DNA from: Diploscapter coronatus
Lineage: Eukaryota; Nematoda; Chromadorea; Rhabditida; Rhabditidae
DNA: 64,000 bases
NCBI GenBank assembly: GCA_964036155.1
Contig: OZ038423.1
Location: 10,927,249 to 10,991,248, forward strand
Reading direction: 5' to 3'
Shown: positions 24,162-36,900 of the stretch, in pieces
Layout: each line of letters opens with the position of its first letter
Numbering within the stretch: position 1 is the first letter of the stretch
Made by a program: the position numbers and the translations under genes
The notes under the pieces: generated by a model
What the model was told of the DNA's origin: nothing
Database searches by the model: none
Seen by the model: only the letters and a program-made list of their open reading frames with translations

Positions 24162-25641
24162 TTATTTGCCACGCTTCTTGCGCAAAGACAGACTGCGCAA
24201 CTTCTTGCCGAGCGTCTGCTGTTTCGTCTTTTGCAATTTCAACTGAAAATTTACGCTTTTCCTTCAAACATGCTCATTTTTGGCAGTTTATAGAAATGTC
24301 ATTGGCGATTTTTGAAGTGATTATTAGCAACTTCTACAACGTATGATAATTTTGACGCGTTAAAATATCGTTTTGCTAGAAATCAGTCTAGAGAGTAGTT
24401 GCTATTTGTTGGCAATTATTTAGAGGCAAAAGCTAGCGATTTTTAACACTGCATTAATTTTTACTACGTTAAATTTTAATAGCGTACCACTATGGTGGGC
24501 GACACCCTTGCGGCGGTCGTCGTCTCTTTCGGCAGGTTCATGCGCGAAATCGCCGAACAGTACTGGTCCATCGTCTGGTGGTACGTCTGAAAGGGGATAC
24601 TCTGCGTCTCTGGCCCTTTCCTAATGAAAAATAGAAGACTCTAACCATCAGCTCTTTCATGACGTTCTCGATGTCACTGAGTACGTCCGCCTTCATCTCC
24701 TCGTATTTCGCGATGACTTTTTCGAGCTAAAATGAAGTTTCTATAAGAAGTTATTTACAAATAGCGTTAAAACGCGTATTTTTAAAGGTTTTGTTTAAAA
24801 AGCGCTATTTTGAAACTAGACCTTCTCGACGGCGGTTTTGTGGACGGTTTTCGCGTCCTCGGTCTCGGACGCCTTCTCGGCCGCTTTCATCTTCTGCAGC
24901 TCGGCGTATGACGTCTCGACACCCCGCTTCTTCTCTTCATACTGAAATTTAAGGACGTCATTTTTTAAATACGCCTTTTCCAAGAAGACGCAATTCACCT
25001 CATCCCCAACGACAACGAGAAACGCCTCCATCTGCTGGATGCACTCCACGCCGCGCATTTGCAGATTCTTCTCGGCCTGAAAAATGACGTTATTTTTTTT
25101 CGAAAAAGACTTCACACCCACCAAAGAGATCATCTTGGCCGACGCCTCGATAGACGTGCATAGCTGGGGTTGGTGTTCCTAAAATACGTTGTTTTTTCTT
25201 AGATAACGCCTTTTCCCACTTTATCAACATGCCAGAACTTCTCACGAGTCACCTTGCACGCAGTGTTAAACGTCTCGGCTGGCACCTCGAGTTCCGCAAC
25301 CTGGAAAAGGCGTCATACTTTTTATGATAACGCCATGACGTCATTTGACGTCAAAAGATGTACTTCGCCGAGCTCCTCGTTGTAGTTACCCTGCCTGAGC
25401 TGATGCACAAAGACAAAATAGATGGTGTTGACGTAGACCTGTAACGCAGAATGTCACTTGGTAAAAGGCTTTGATTTTGTTTTTATTGATTTCTTTAAAA
25501 AAATTTATCTTGTATTCGTCGATTTCGGTCACTTTATGGCGGGTTTTTTCAGGCAGCGCCAGTTGAAGCGATTTCTTTCTGAAAAAAAAACGTAAATATT
25601 CGTTTCTCAGAATTTTTTTGGTTTTTTCACCCGTCTGCCAT
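24162..25641 (-). CDS. Helical coiled-coil protein, BAR-like by appearance, family not recognised
   Basis: Ten exons on the minus strand: 25641-25631, 25578 to about 25511, 25438-25364, 25300-25220, 25178-25122, 25076-24999, 24941-24822, 24726-24646, 24620-24488 and 24242-24162. TTTCTCCAG four bases before the ATG supports the start (MADGKKSLQLALPEKTRHK). The roughly 270-residue product is almost wholly charged amphipathic helix (GVETSYAELQKMKAAEKASE, VIAKYEEMKADVLSDIENVM) and ends in a very basic tail (LRSLSLRKKRGK). A membrane-binding BAR/F-BAR-like or scaffold role is only a guess. Three junctions are abnormal: the donor after EIDEYK reads AAG then ATAAAT, the donor after AVEK is GTCTAG, and the gap between exons 8 and 9 is only 25 bases and shifts the frame by one. 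Either the assembly has small errors here or the gene is decaying. Confidence 0.6.
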
Positions 25642-25827
25642 TTTGCTGGAGAAATAATGACGTTTTTCTTTTCTAATGAAAACATTAATTTGAATTGTTT
25701 GACTTTCGCATATCGGCAAATCAGATCTTTAAATCTTTATTTGCCCAATATAGCAAATCTCTCTCTTTGAAAATGAGAATTCTTCCCATTTGGAAAGGGA
25801 TATTGATTGTCCCGAAATTCAAAATCG

Positions 25828-27474
25828 ATGAGAAGGAAATCCAATATCTGGATGAAACTTAGCCGATTTTCTTCTCTTATCATTCTCCTATTGCTTTTAT
25901 TTATCGCTAAATCCTATTACAGTATTTTAAGACATGCTAGAACTCAGGTAAAATTTATTTTTGACAGAAAACTGGATATATTTAGGAGGTTCCCGACTTT
26001 CAAGAATTCGAAATCCAGAGGAAGCCGGTGAAACGAAGATATAATGTTACTATAGCCGTGATAGTCGACGAATTAGACAAGCTTGAGACTTTATATGAGT
26101 AAGAAAGTGCTTAAAATTTATTTTGTGGAAACTTAAAAGTTCAGAAAATCCATGAATACGATAACATGTTATGCGTTAATGCATAACTATGGCTTGAAAG
26201 TCGTTTCTACGAAGGAATACTCGAAAACTTGTACCCAGAAAGATGTAAAAATTATTTAAATAGAGAACATTTAGGTTTAAAAATGAGTAGTTAAAATTAA
26301 AAGTAATTTAAGTTCTTCTTCCGACGGCACTGTGTTGTCGCCGAGCTTCTGAAGCCTAACGTCGAATGGATTCTTTTCATTGATGCCGATATAGGCATTG
26401 TTAATCCTAAAATGTAAATATATTTATTTATTTTTAAACTTGTGCTAATTTTAGACTTATCGAGGAGTATATTGACGAAAATTATCACTTGACTTTATAT
26501 GATAGAATGTGCAATTGGGAGGTAAGAATTTTGTATATTATATGAAGCGCTGTCCATTTAGCGGATTGCATATTAAACATTTTTATGAAGATCAACTTTC
26601 TGTCTCTTTGAAAATTGAATTTCAGATAGCCATGGGATCATATATCGTGAAAAATTCGGATTGGGCTAAGAGTTTCCTGAGAAACTTTGCGAATTATGAA
26701 TCTGAATTGCCAAGTAGTTTTCATGGAACCGACAATGGGGCTATTCATGTAAATTTTTGGATTTAAAAATAATGAAATAAAATTTATCCTTAGAATATGT
26801 AAATATCTTCAATTTTAGGCATTCATCCAAGAAAGATTCCTTCCCGATCTAAATTCTGAAGCTCAAATTTGCAAGAGAATCTGGGCTAAATCTAAATGGT
26901 ACTCAGATTTATTCCTATTCGAGGCCTGTATTCGAGCTATAATTGGGCAAAATAGGAAGTTTGATAAATTGAGAATTATGAAGAAGGTAAATAGTGTTGA
27001 TTTTAAAGGGCATCATGTTTTCAAATGACATTATGATGTTACATTTTAGGGAACGTCTTGGATTAGAGACATCTGGATAACAGACAGCAAATGGAGTGAA
27101 GATCGAGATTTTATTCTACACGGTTGGAAAGAAACCGATAGGCGGGACATCGATGAATTTTTGATCGTAAAAATTTTGTGAGTTTTGTTTTTCTTAGGAA
27201 TTTTATAATTTAAAATTTAGCAACAGCATTTTCATGGATAGATTCAATTGGTACAACCCGCTAAAGGAAACGTTGGATTTGAAAAGTTAAGGAAAATCTT
27301 CTTTCGGGAAATTTAAAAACTTGTTTAGAATGTGCCCTAAGCATGGAGACCTGGAAACATGAAGAATCGTTGAAAGTCGAGAAAAACGAGATAAATCAAA
27401 GATTGAAGAAAATCTCGAACGAAGTCGAGTCAGATAAGTGGATGGTTATGAAGAAAATCGCCGCTTTTGTTTGA
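25828..27474 (+). CDS. DUF273-family type II membrane protein, nucleotide-sugar transferase-like
   Basis: Ten exons in phase: 25828-25947, 25986-26098, 26145-26244, 26313-26413, 26455-26521, 26626-26748, 26819-26986, 27050-27177, 27221-27285 and 27329-27474, giving 376 residues. The first exon encodes a basic N terminus and one hydrophobic span (FSSLIILLLLLFIAK), a signal anchor placing the rest in the Golgi lumen. The core has ITCYALMHNYGLKVV, then WILFIDADIGIVNP, whose DAD is the metal-binding DxD of GT-A folds, followed by NWEIAMGSYIVKNSDWAKSF and SFHGTDNGAIH. This combination is the nematode-expanded DUF273 group, whose donor and acceptor sugars are unknown. An AATAAA follows at 27531. 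The start ATG is the first in a frame that is open a little further upstream. Family assignment is firm, enzymatic activity is inference. Confidence 0.85.
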
Positions 27475-27530
27475 TTTTTAAGCAACTTTTTACAAAACAT
27501 ATTTGATCTCAAAATATTAAAATCGGGTAG

Positions 27531-27536
27531 AATAAA
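27531..27536 (+). terminator. Polyadenylation signal AATAAA
   Basis: AATAAA 57 bases after the stop codon of the DUF273 gene, before the next plus-strand gene begins at 27754. Confidence 0.6.
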
Positions 27537-27753
27537 GAATTTTGAAAATTGATCTTTTTTTGCAAAAATGCATGTAACCATGGTAAGAAAATGTCGAACG
27601 AAACACAAGAAAACAAGAAGGGAAAATGGTTTTTCTCCCGAATTTTTCGGGTAAGTTCAACTGTCTTTGCCCTTTATTTTCTCCGATTTGGATCAATTTC
27701 ATTGATGAATTGATAAATTACCCGTCTATAACGCGGTTATTTTTCTGAACTTC

Positions 27754-29203
27754 ATGAAATCTAACAATGGAATTCCAACGATTTTAGGACCAATGTAAGT
27801 TTTCTCGTTTCAAAAAAAAAAAGTATTTAGATTTTTAGAAAATGGATTTTCCTCATTATAATTTGCACTATAATAAATCAAAATGACGAAACTATGAAGA
27901 TGGGTAAAAATAACAGAGTTTTGATGATAGCTATGAGGCATGCTAATAGAAATCCGGAAAAATTCTTCGAATTAACTAGAGATTGGGGTCAGGAAGGCGA
28001 GATGATGTTAAATCAGGTATATTTTTAAAAAAGCTTCTTTTCGAATGAAATAAAAGTTTAAGTTTGGTCACAAAGAGGCTCAGAATCTTGGAAGATCTAT
28101 TAGAGATTTTGTTGGAGAAGAATTTTTGGGTAGCTCGAAGAAAATATTCTATTCATCTTCAGCACAGCGGTGCATAGATACAATGAAAGTAAAAAAGTTC
28201 ATTTTTCTAATTATTAACTTAATTCTATTAGAGATAGTTAAAGAATCTTTGGATCTTTATGGAAACATCGATATTGACGATGCCATGCTAAGAATGTATA
28301 ATATGAAAGATTGCCCAAGAAATGAAAGAGGTAAACTATTTCCTTTTAGTATCCATATTTCAAGAATCCGATATTTTAGTTTGGTACCCGATAACGAACG
28401 ATATTCTGCCCGAGTTGAAATTATCCTTGGATAAATCAAGACCTATTTGGGAATATCTGTCAAACTTCTTAGATTGGGTCCCAAACCTGTCAAATCTTGC
28501 AGATGTCGCCGATAATTTGCACCAAATGATAAGTCAAACATTAAATTTTTTTCCTAAATTTCAAATTTTAAGATTTATTCGGAAAGCCTTATCCGTTTTA
28601 CCTGGAAAAACCTCATTTTAACGGGTTTACAAGAGAATCTTTGAAGAAGGTGATTATGAGTTATGGTAAGAAATCGTTAAAATTTGTTTAAATTTGAAAT
28701 TTTAGCTGAAATTCATCAAATAGCATGCGCAGAAAATGAAGATTGCCGAAAAATGATGGCCGGTTATTGGGTCGAAAAAATTGTTCAATTTTTATTGAAA
28801 AATGAGGAAAACTCTCTAGTTTTTTATTCTTCGGTAAGCTGCAATTTCTGAGTTTGTTAGAAGCGCTATCTTAGCACACAGAAATAGTGCTATCTTCGAT
28901 GAAAATTCTGGGGCTGATAAAGCCAGACTTGCCTACTTCAGCAGGATGGATTTTGGAGATGAAGATTGAGAATCGCCAAAAATCAATCAGGATTTTAGAA
29001 CATTATCCGGAAAATTTGGAGAGACATGTTATAAAACGGGTAGGTTTGAAAACTAGATTTTCATATTTTTTAAATTGCAGGCTGAATATGGTCATAATTT
29101 ATGTGCGATTTCTGATGCCGAGGGATTTTTTAAAATCGAAAATTTAATCGATCTTACCGAGAAAGATAGGGTTAGAGATTGGATGAAGCATTGTAATGAA
29201 TAA
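27754..29203 (+). CDS. Histidine acid phosphatase family protein, catalytic residues degenerate
   Basis: Exons 27754-27794, 27839-28016, 28063-28330, 28365-28532, 28573-28665, 28706-28833, 28875-29039 and 29081-29203 give 387 residues. A short N terminus is followed by a hydrophobic anchor or signal (WIFLIIICTI). The family hallmark RHGxRxP is present as RHANRNP, keeping the nucleophilic His and both Arg but with Gly replaced by Ala. FYSSSAQRCIDTM fits the next conserved block. The C-terminal catalytic HD dipeptide reads SSHTEIV: His kept, Asp replaced by Thr. The protein is therefore likely inactive or altered. The family acts on phosphomonoesters in secretory or extracellular spaces. Exon 28063-28330 includes a 43-base stretch at 28189-28231 that looks like an intron (GTAAAA...TTAG), yet removing it breaks the frame; translated it adds a hydrophobic insert. 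The DUF273 gene ends 280 bases upstream, so an operon is possible. Confidence 0.78.
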
Positions 29204-29204
29204 A
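29199..29204 (+). terminator. Polyadenylation signal overlapping a stop codon
   Basis: AATAAA spans the TAA stop (29201-29203) of the acid-phosphatase-like gene, implying a very short 3' UTR if used. Confidence 0.4.
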
Positions 29205-30980
29205 AACGTGTAAAAATCAATATTTTTCTGAGTTCAATCATCTTTATTGTTTTCTGAATCGCGAAGACAAGAAATAACGACATCACAGCTAAACAAAATA
29301 TGAAAATATGACAATCTTACTAACGATTCCTACAAAATTTTACGTGTGATTCCATTTAAAATCGGTGCGGAATTTCGTTCCGGGGTTTTTTTTATTTCTC
29401 GATTTGAAAACAACGCGATTTACCGAAATTCAGCGCTCGTTTCTACTCGCTTACTTTACACGGCCTCATGAACTTTATCCTCTCTAGACGTCCCGCTTTT
29501 ATTTCCGAAGAAAGGAAATCAAAGCAAAAATCCAAGAAAACCAATGAGTGCAAAAGGACCAAGCGAAATGAGCAGTGAGTACACTCAACTGCCAAAACAA
29601 CGGCCAACATTTGCACGGTTGAGAACGATGCACGACGCCGCAGAAAGGTTGCAGCTGAGCGGGGCCAAGGCCCAACCGTAAAGAACATAAGACCGTGTTT
29701 ACTAGAAAATCAGACAAGTTTCTCGTATTTTCAAGAAAAGGCACTAGGCTTGGAAGACGAATATTTTTAATTTGGAGTTATGGAACTCAAGGAAACTTCA
29801 GATAAATTTTAGAGGTTCGAAAACTCCACAAATTGTTGAGAGTTGTGTCGAATCACAGTAGGTCCGCGAACATAGAAAGTTTAGGTGCGACTGCTCTTCC
29901 CCCAATTTGTATATTTCCAAGTTTTTGGGAGCGAAACACTCACAGCCTAAAATGTTGTATATAGAATTCTATAAAAAATGACGACTCGCTTAAAATTTTG
30001 AAGATTCAACGACGAAAAATTGAACAAAAACCGGGTAGCTGCGAAAAAATCGAAGACAAGTCAGTCAACGGGCAAAAATTTAGGCCACAGGGAACAAAAA
30101 TGACTATTTTCAAGAAATACTTACAAAAATCGGGACGCCATGAGGTTATTCTTACAGAGAAAAATCGATAAATCAGTAAAATGACTTCGTGACGCCATAA
30201 AAATGGTAAGGCACCTGTGCTAGGGTGAACAAATCTGAGATAAACGTGATTTAAAATCTTGCAAATTTTCGAGATAACATTTTGAAATAGTTGCAAAATT
30301 AAAATCAGGCAAATGTCATGTCTAAGCAAAGGGGTGGGATTGACAATTTTTAAGTCCCGCCCCTCTTTTATTGATTTTTCTATGATAAAATTTTTGATTA
30401 TCCCAAACTCTTCCTCCTGTATTAAGGCAACCGTACTTTGGTAAAAGACGGACTTCAGAAACTTTGAAAATCGCTAATTTGGATTCTGAGGTCCGAAAAT
30501 ATGAAAATCTAAGACAATGACATATGATATTTCTCAATCTTATACACAATATTCTAATTTTCGAATCTTTAAAATAGTGATACAATTAATTCAAAAAAGA
30601 ATATATTTACACTTAGAAATGACGACAAAAACTAGAAATTTACTATGGAAAAAGGCAAGATGAACAACGTGAATATATCCTTGATATCTTTTCAAGAAAA
30701 AGTAATCCGATAAGAATTTTTTGAAAATTTGACAAATTTTGATAATTTTTTGAAGAATTTTCACTCGGTTTGGTTAGTTTTCGAGGCAAGGAGTTTCCCT
30801 GGGAATTAGAGTTAGAAGCGCTATGAAGTGATGACGTCATTCTTTACAAATCTATAATTCCTTAAGTCCTAAAGTAAAAGCTCGCGACCTTCATGGTGTT
30901 TTCGATCTTACAATATCTAAGAATTGTCTGACGCCACTTTTTCATAACACTATCCAGCTCCTGTCATTAAGCTTTTCTAA
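29204..30980. other. Intergenic region between convergent genes
   Basis: Mostly AT-rich and featureless. At 29430-29690 there is a GC-richer island with a 45-codon open frame (29544-29681, MSAKGPSEMSSEYTQLPKQ...), too short to call alone. A perfect CRE-type palindrome ATGACGTCAT is at 30831-30840. The stretch near 30153-30185 resembles one upstream of yars-1 (17207-17239), sharing ACAGAGAAAAATCGATAA. Confidence 0.4.
29544..29681 (+). CDS. Possible small ORF, 45 codons
   Basis: The frame starts at ATG 29544 and ends TAA 29681. It encodes a basic/polar peptide beginning MSAKGPSEMSSEYTQLPKQ and ending SGAKAQP. It stands out because the local GC content is higher than in the surrounding noncoding DNA. 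No splice acceptor, family match or hydrophobic segment supports it, and a GTGAGT inside it could be a donor. It may equally be a noncoding GC island. Confidence 0.2.
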   Translation: MSAKGPSEMSSEYTQLPKQRPTFARLRTMHDAAERLQLSGAKAQP

Positions 30981-33900
30981 TCAAGAGTTAATTCCATTCC
31001 GTTCCAACAAGTTGTCCGGCCTCGTGTCATCCCCATTCAAGGCATCATAGACCGAATCGACCTTTTCAAGCCGGTCAAGCAGGGGCAAAATATCGAGAAG
31101 TTCAACATCGGTAGGGTCGTCGAACCACGTTTGGACGGGAATCTGAAAATTTACATTTTTCAGATGTACGATTTTTAAAACTTTAAATTCATTTATGTTA
31201 AAGCGAACTTGAATATTGACTATTTTAAGATTTAAAAAAAATTAGCTAGATTTCAAATCTGACCGCATTAGAAGGATGGAAGCTATAACTCGCAGGCGAG
31301 TTGTCAATGATGATGGTCTTGGATAGGTCCCTTCCCAATCTGGCCAGATCCTTCACGTAATTGCCCTTATGATAGACGCAGGCTTCTCGGAACAATCTGG
31401 ACCGGAACACGCCTCTCTTATCAAGGAGATCAGCTACGGGGTCGGCGTACTGAAAATTCGCATTTAAATCTGATGACCTATAAGATTTCAGACTTTATAG
31501 CATTTAGAAAAGTATTTTATTTCTTAAGCTTCATATGAATTTATATATTTTTCCAATAAATTATATCATTAGGATTTAAGAATATTAATATAAAGCATTT
31601 GAATTTCATAAGAATTTGTATATTCTAAAGTCTTGAACCTAATCTTTTTTTTTAAATTAACCTTGGCGAGTGAAGCCGTAAACAGAACGCATTCGAATCG
31701 ATCTCCGACCCGGGCCAGGAACTCATCGACGTACGGCCTTTTCAGAACGTAGACCTGATGGACTACCCCATCGATTTCAACGGGAATCACGAAGTCCGGG
31801 TTTTTCACGGGCTGGAAATTGCAATGTTAAACGAGTTAAGTCTAAGAATTCAGATTTTTACCTTGAATGAAGAGTGGACCAAAGTCTCATCCAAATCAAT
31901 GATCAGGCACTTTTTATTGACGTCAGCTGGCCGTATTTGTGGAAGCAAGGATTTCTCATTCGGGGGCTGAAAAAATAAGTTCATTTATTTAATTTTATAC
32001 AAATTTGGTGTTAATTTTTGAGGTTCAACAATGTTCATCTTCTTGATTTCAACCTTGATTCTTCCTAAGAGCCTTCTTCTGATAATTTCGTCCGCCGTTG
32101 GTGTTCTTCCGGGTTTCAATTGTATTTGTTCGATGTAATAACTCGGGTCCTCGTGTAGTTCCAATTCCTCCAGAAAAGTCCGTCTTCTCATAGGAGGTCT
32201 GGGCCTGGGTGCGGAGGAGATTATCGACACGATAGGGGGTCGAGCCGTAGGACCATTGTTGTGTTGCCCGAGGGAGTTGCGCAGTACCGCTGCCAAACGA
32301 CTTTGTGGGTGTTCGCGATACGGAAATTGGTTGGACGAGGCAAATACCGACGCGGAATTCGATCGACGATAAATCGCCGGTGATATCATCCTGGGGGAGC
32401 TATTCGAGGATACGGGTGTAGGCCGATTGGGAAACTCCAGGGACACTGAGCCCCCGCCCGTAGCGGGCCCGTAATATGGAGGCACAGGAGCTATGGTGGC
32501 GGCTTCGGGGAAAAGTTAGGCAAAAATCCTGTAAAAATACGAGTTTTTATGGGAAAGTGGTGAAGATCGAGCGAAAATAAGTGAATATCAGCTTTATAAA
32601 ATGGAAAATAAGGAAAATCATGTGAAGATCGACGCTGAATCAATGAAAATTTACTATAGTCAATGGAGATCAACTTTAGATTGATGAAAATTGGCCGCAT
32701 AAATAAAGACTGGGCGTGATTGGGAGGGAAATAATCGAATATGGCAGAGCGTTAATTTGACCACAATAGACAATGGAATTCTCTGAATCTTTTTCCTCTT
32801 AATTCAAAGAACTATTTCTCCATTTCATTATTTTTTTCCCTCTTCAGGAATCTCACAGTTTCGTTAATTTGCTTCTTTTCTCTCTCATAGTCGCTTGATA
32901 TTTCGTCGAAAAAACGCGTTTCTCTCAGCGAAAAGATAATCGATCGACAAATTTAACAGCGGGTTTTTCACGCATTTGAAGACAAGCGAAAGGCTGGCAA
33001 TAATTAGTGATAGATTAGGAGAAAAATGAAATGATGTAATTTTTGGTCAGAATTAGAAAAATTTCCGAAAAATAGCAAATGTTGAAGAACCGGATTTTTT
33101 TTCAGAGAAAAATGTAAAAATGAACATTTTGACCAAAATATGATTTTTTGAAGAAAAAGATTGATAATTTTCGATAAAAAGCTATTGAAAATTTGAAAAG
33201 ATAGGCATTTTTAAATTAAGAAAAGGGGAGTGATGAAGATCTAAAGAATCTAGAAAATTCACGTTCCAAGCGAGTGTCCTAATCTAAAAAGCCAATCTTT
33301 CAATGGCGAATAGATCTAATCCAAATAGTGAAATCACGGGAATAAAATACGAAATGCCAAATCCCAGCCGTCTTCCGAAACTCTCACATGGCTTCGAATG
33401 TAGGCGGTATGCATAAAACGATAACGTCATAGGAAATAACACTAGAAGAGAGGAGTGGAAAAGAAGCAAATGCGATTTGCCACATGTGAAAATAAAAGGT
33501 AACCTATGAAAAAAGAGGACCCGAGAAATAATCAAATCAACCTATATTGAAATTTAGATAAAACATTTTGAAGGGGGTGAAAAGAAAATAAATTTTCCCA
33601 ATCTCCTATTGTTATGTCATTCAATTTTTGATTAGAATTTGGCTCACCTCCTTTTGAAAATTCAGCATAAAACCACCCCCATCGCTAAATTTAAGAAGAA
33701 ATTTGACTGATATTTAGGATTAGAGCGAATTTCAAGCTTTATAGATTTTCAGGAAAAATGTTTTAAAATATCGATGGTAGTTTGTTTGTGAATGACAAAA
33801 CAAGAAAAGTGAGAGCATCTTGAGGGAAACTTAACTCAAAAGAAAGAAAATAGGTGGAGAGAAAGATCATTGAAAAGTGGGAGAGAAAAAGGCGAGCATA

Positions 33901-36900
33901 GAAGTGATTTTTTCCTAAGACAAAACTCAGAACTAATAACTTAAATCCCTGACTTGTACTTCTTAGAGATAGGGAGGGAGGTAAGTAGGTAAGATGACAA
34001 AACGATTTTCGGTTAGGAGACTAGATTTTTGACAAATAATTTGAAGATCACCCAAGAAACTATGAAAGTTCATCAGAAAAATCATTTTGATGGAAAATCA
34101 AATTTTTGACGGCGACCATCTTTTAAACCACTTTAAAATGCATAGGGATGATTTTTAGGTGAAAAGTACGATATAACAGCTGATCTTCACTGAAAGTTTG
34201 ACAAAAAATTGAAAAGATTCTTTGAAAAGGCATGAAAAGCGGCAGAATTTGTAGGTTTCAGACGAGAAAATGCGTTTTTAAACGAAATTTTCAGAGGTGT
34301 GGAATTGGGAAAACTTAAACTCGCAAAGTAATTCAAAGTTTCATAGCGTGGAGGGTAGATTTTCGAGGCGCCGCCCTTTGAGTAAATAAAAGGTTTTGAG
34401 AATGTGGGTAAAAATGAAAATAACCCCGATGAAACAAGCCCCAGAACCGATAATCCATAATAAGCTGACTTGTAAACTATGAGAATCTAGGTGAAAAGAG
34501 AGTTAGTCATGAAATTTTGCTCATGATAAAATTATATTTCGACATTTTATGAAGACCAGTTTTCTCTGACGTTGTGACGAAGAATGGTTAATTAAAACGG
34601 TTTTTATACGACATACGAATTTAAGAAAGAATAAAGGTCATGCTTTGAGTTATGACCTGAACAAAGTTAAGATGGAAATCGCTTAGAATCAGTCAATAAG
34701 CTCTGGCAAAATCCTAGAGCTTTTTCTTTATCACCGGAAATTTCTTGCCCCGTTGAACCCCGCATGATCGAATTTCTTTCAATCCCAGAGAAAAAATGCC
34801 CCGGTTTTTAAAGAACGAGGAAAATCACTAGTTTTATGCTTTATCATAGACATGAAATCCCATCTGAGATATCCGAAAACTTATATTTTGAACTAGGATT
34901 TCCTATTCTCTCTAGCCCTATGATAAAACATAGGTGGTGAAAACAGATTGGATATCTGAAATTTGCAATAAAAGAGGAATTCTCTAATGACAACTGTTCA
35001 GGTTCATACGACGGAGCGTCAGAGGCGCGTTTTTCGCCATTTTTCAGGTTTAGCGATGAGAAATAACACAGAAATTCGCCTCATTAACGGAGTCTCAACG
35101 TGCGACGTCATTGGCGTCATTAAAATGTGTTTTATGATACCATGACTATTGAAAATCGATACATTGCATTTACTATTTGTCTCTCAGGATTTTTAAAGTT
35201 GAAATTTCAAATCTGAAATCTTCTGCTCATCTCAACGAGCTGAATGAGATTGCACAAGATTTTAGGGATTTAAAATATTAGACTTAAATATTTTTAGGAT
35301 TTAAAAAGGTGTCATAAAAATTGAATGTATTACCCTGATTCGTATAGATCTAATACGCATCCGACGCTGGGACGTCGTTCTCTTGATTGACGTCTTCACT
35401 AATACGGCCATAATTGAATAATTGAATAATAAAAATGAATTTTAGTCCATTTTATGACGAATTTCAAGAATCAGATGGTTATCGAATCGATAAAATTCCT
35501 CGAGAGTTGCATGCTCGAAAATCTAGTCGACAGTTTTGACGAGATTTGCAGAATGACACATAGGGGTTCGACTCAGGGTGATGAGATCAAGGGGTCCGAG
35601 AGAAACGCCGGAGCGAAAACCTATAGCTCCGAGCCACCAAGGACGTGACAGCTGTATATGAAATGGTTACTCCGAAGTCCGGGCCAGGTAATTAGCAATG
35701 GGGCGGATCTATGATAGGGGAATTTAGCTATTGAGCATTCTTGCAGTAAAATAAATGAAAGGTAAGCTTGACGTAGGAAGCATAGTGTCATATTTCAAAA
35801 TGAGAACGCGGCTTTTTTGATTGACGATGTAGCAAAAAACGTGAAGGCTATTACAATAGCTGTAAAAATAAATAGAACTATGATAAAGAGTTGACGAAAA
35901 AATGGATTGGGTAATTTTTGAAATATCGAAATGATCCAGGAACTTTAGAAGCGGAAAGTCATGGGTTGTCTATTTTCAAGAAGACGGAGTATTTTAGCCC
36001 TTTCCTTGCTCTTTTTATTGTTAACCTCTCGATGTAATGGAATTTAGTCGGACGGGCTATTCAAAACCCTGGCACACAAGAATTCAGACATTGTTGAACC
36101 TCTAAATATTTTTGCGAAAATGTTTTCATCGAGTGATTTTCGAAGCCTCGATCAAAAATAAAATATCTTAAATTGAAGGCCAAACACCACCGCTAGGCTA
36201 TTATCGTACCTTGTGGGACATGGTGGGTGTGGGCATGTATTCGTTCGGCTGCTGTTTGAAACCACCCGTTTGCCCTGGAAGGGCAGAAGTAGGACTATCG
36301 AATGAGGTACCATTGGTATACCCGGATGGTATCGAAGAACCTAAAATGGTACCCTGATGGCAGAGAATACCAACGAAAATTACCATTCGATCCATTTTTA
36401 TGCGCCTGGGTTATCAATAGGGCTGGGTTGGTTCGACCGTGCTGTTGCTTTTCTAAAGTAAATGAAATTCATATTTTATTTCTTCAAACATATTTTCCAT
36501 TATTTTATGATTTTTTCTTCTATTTCATCATCCCAGAAATATTTTCATGTACTACGAAGACTTAGAGAAAAGCATTGCCTGTGCTCTTAAACAAGCGTTC
36601 TTTCCTGAACAAACAGACAAGGTTAAGACAAACTCTCTGAGAAGTAAGTCGAAAAATATTGGATAATCACGAGAGAGCTGAAAGATACAGAGAAAACTGG
36701 ATTTATATCGATTATTGGTAATCAGGAATACTATTTGAACTTTGGGTTATTATTATATTTAATTTAAATTGAGGTCAATTATCTTGAGTTTGGTACCAAA
36801 ATGTAGAGCACGAAGGTCTCAACATTTCTATATGAAGACAAGCTTTTTCCTAACAAAATACAAGTTTAAAATAATTTTAAATGAAATTTTACCAAAATCA

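Noticed and set aside
27591..27650. Possible first exon MSNETQENKKGKWFFSRIFR with a GTAAGT donor before the acid phosphatase gene
   Set aside because: It ends in phase 0, while the next conserved exon (27839) needs two bases from the preceding exon; the exon at 27754-27794 fits exactly instead.
30831..30840. ATGACGTCAT as a promoter element for scpl-1
   Set aside because: It lies beyond the 3' end of scpl-1, so a promoter role there is unlikely; kept only as one of the recurrent GACGTCA motifs.
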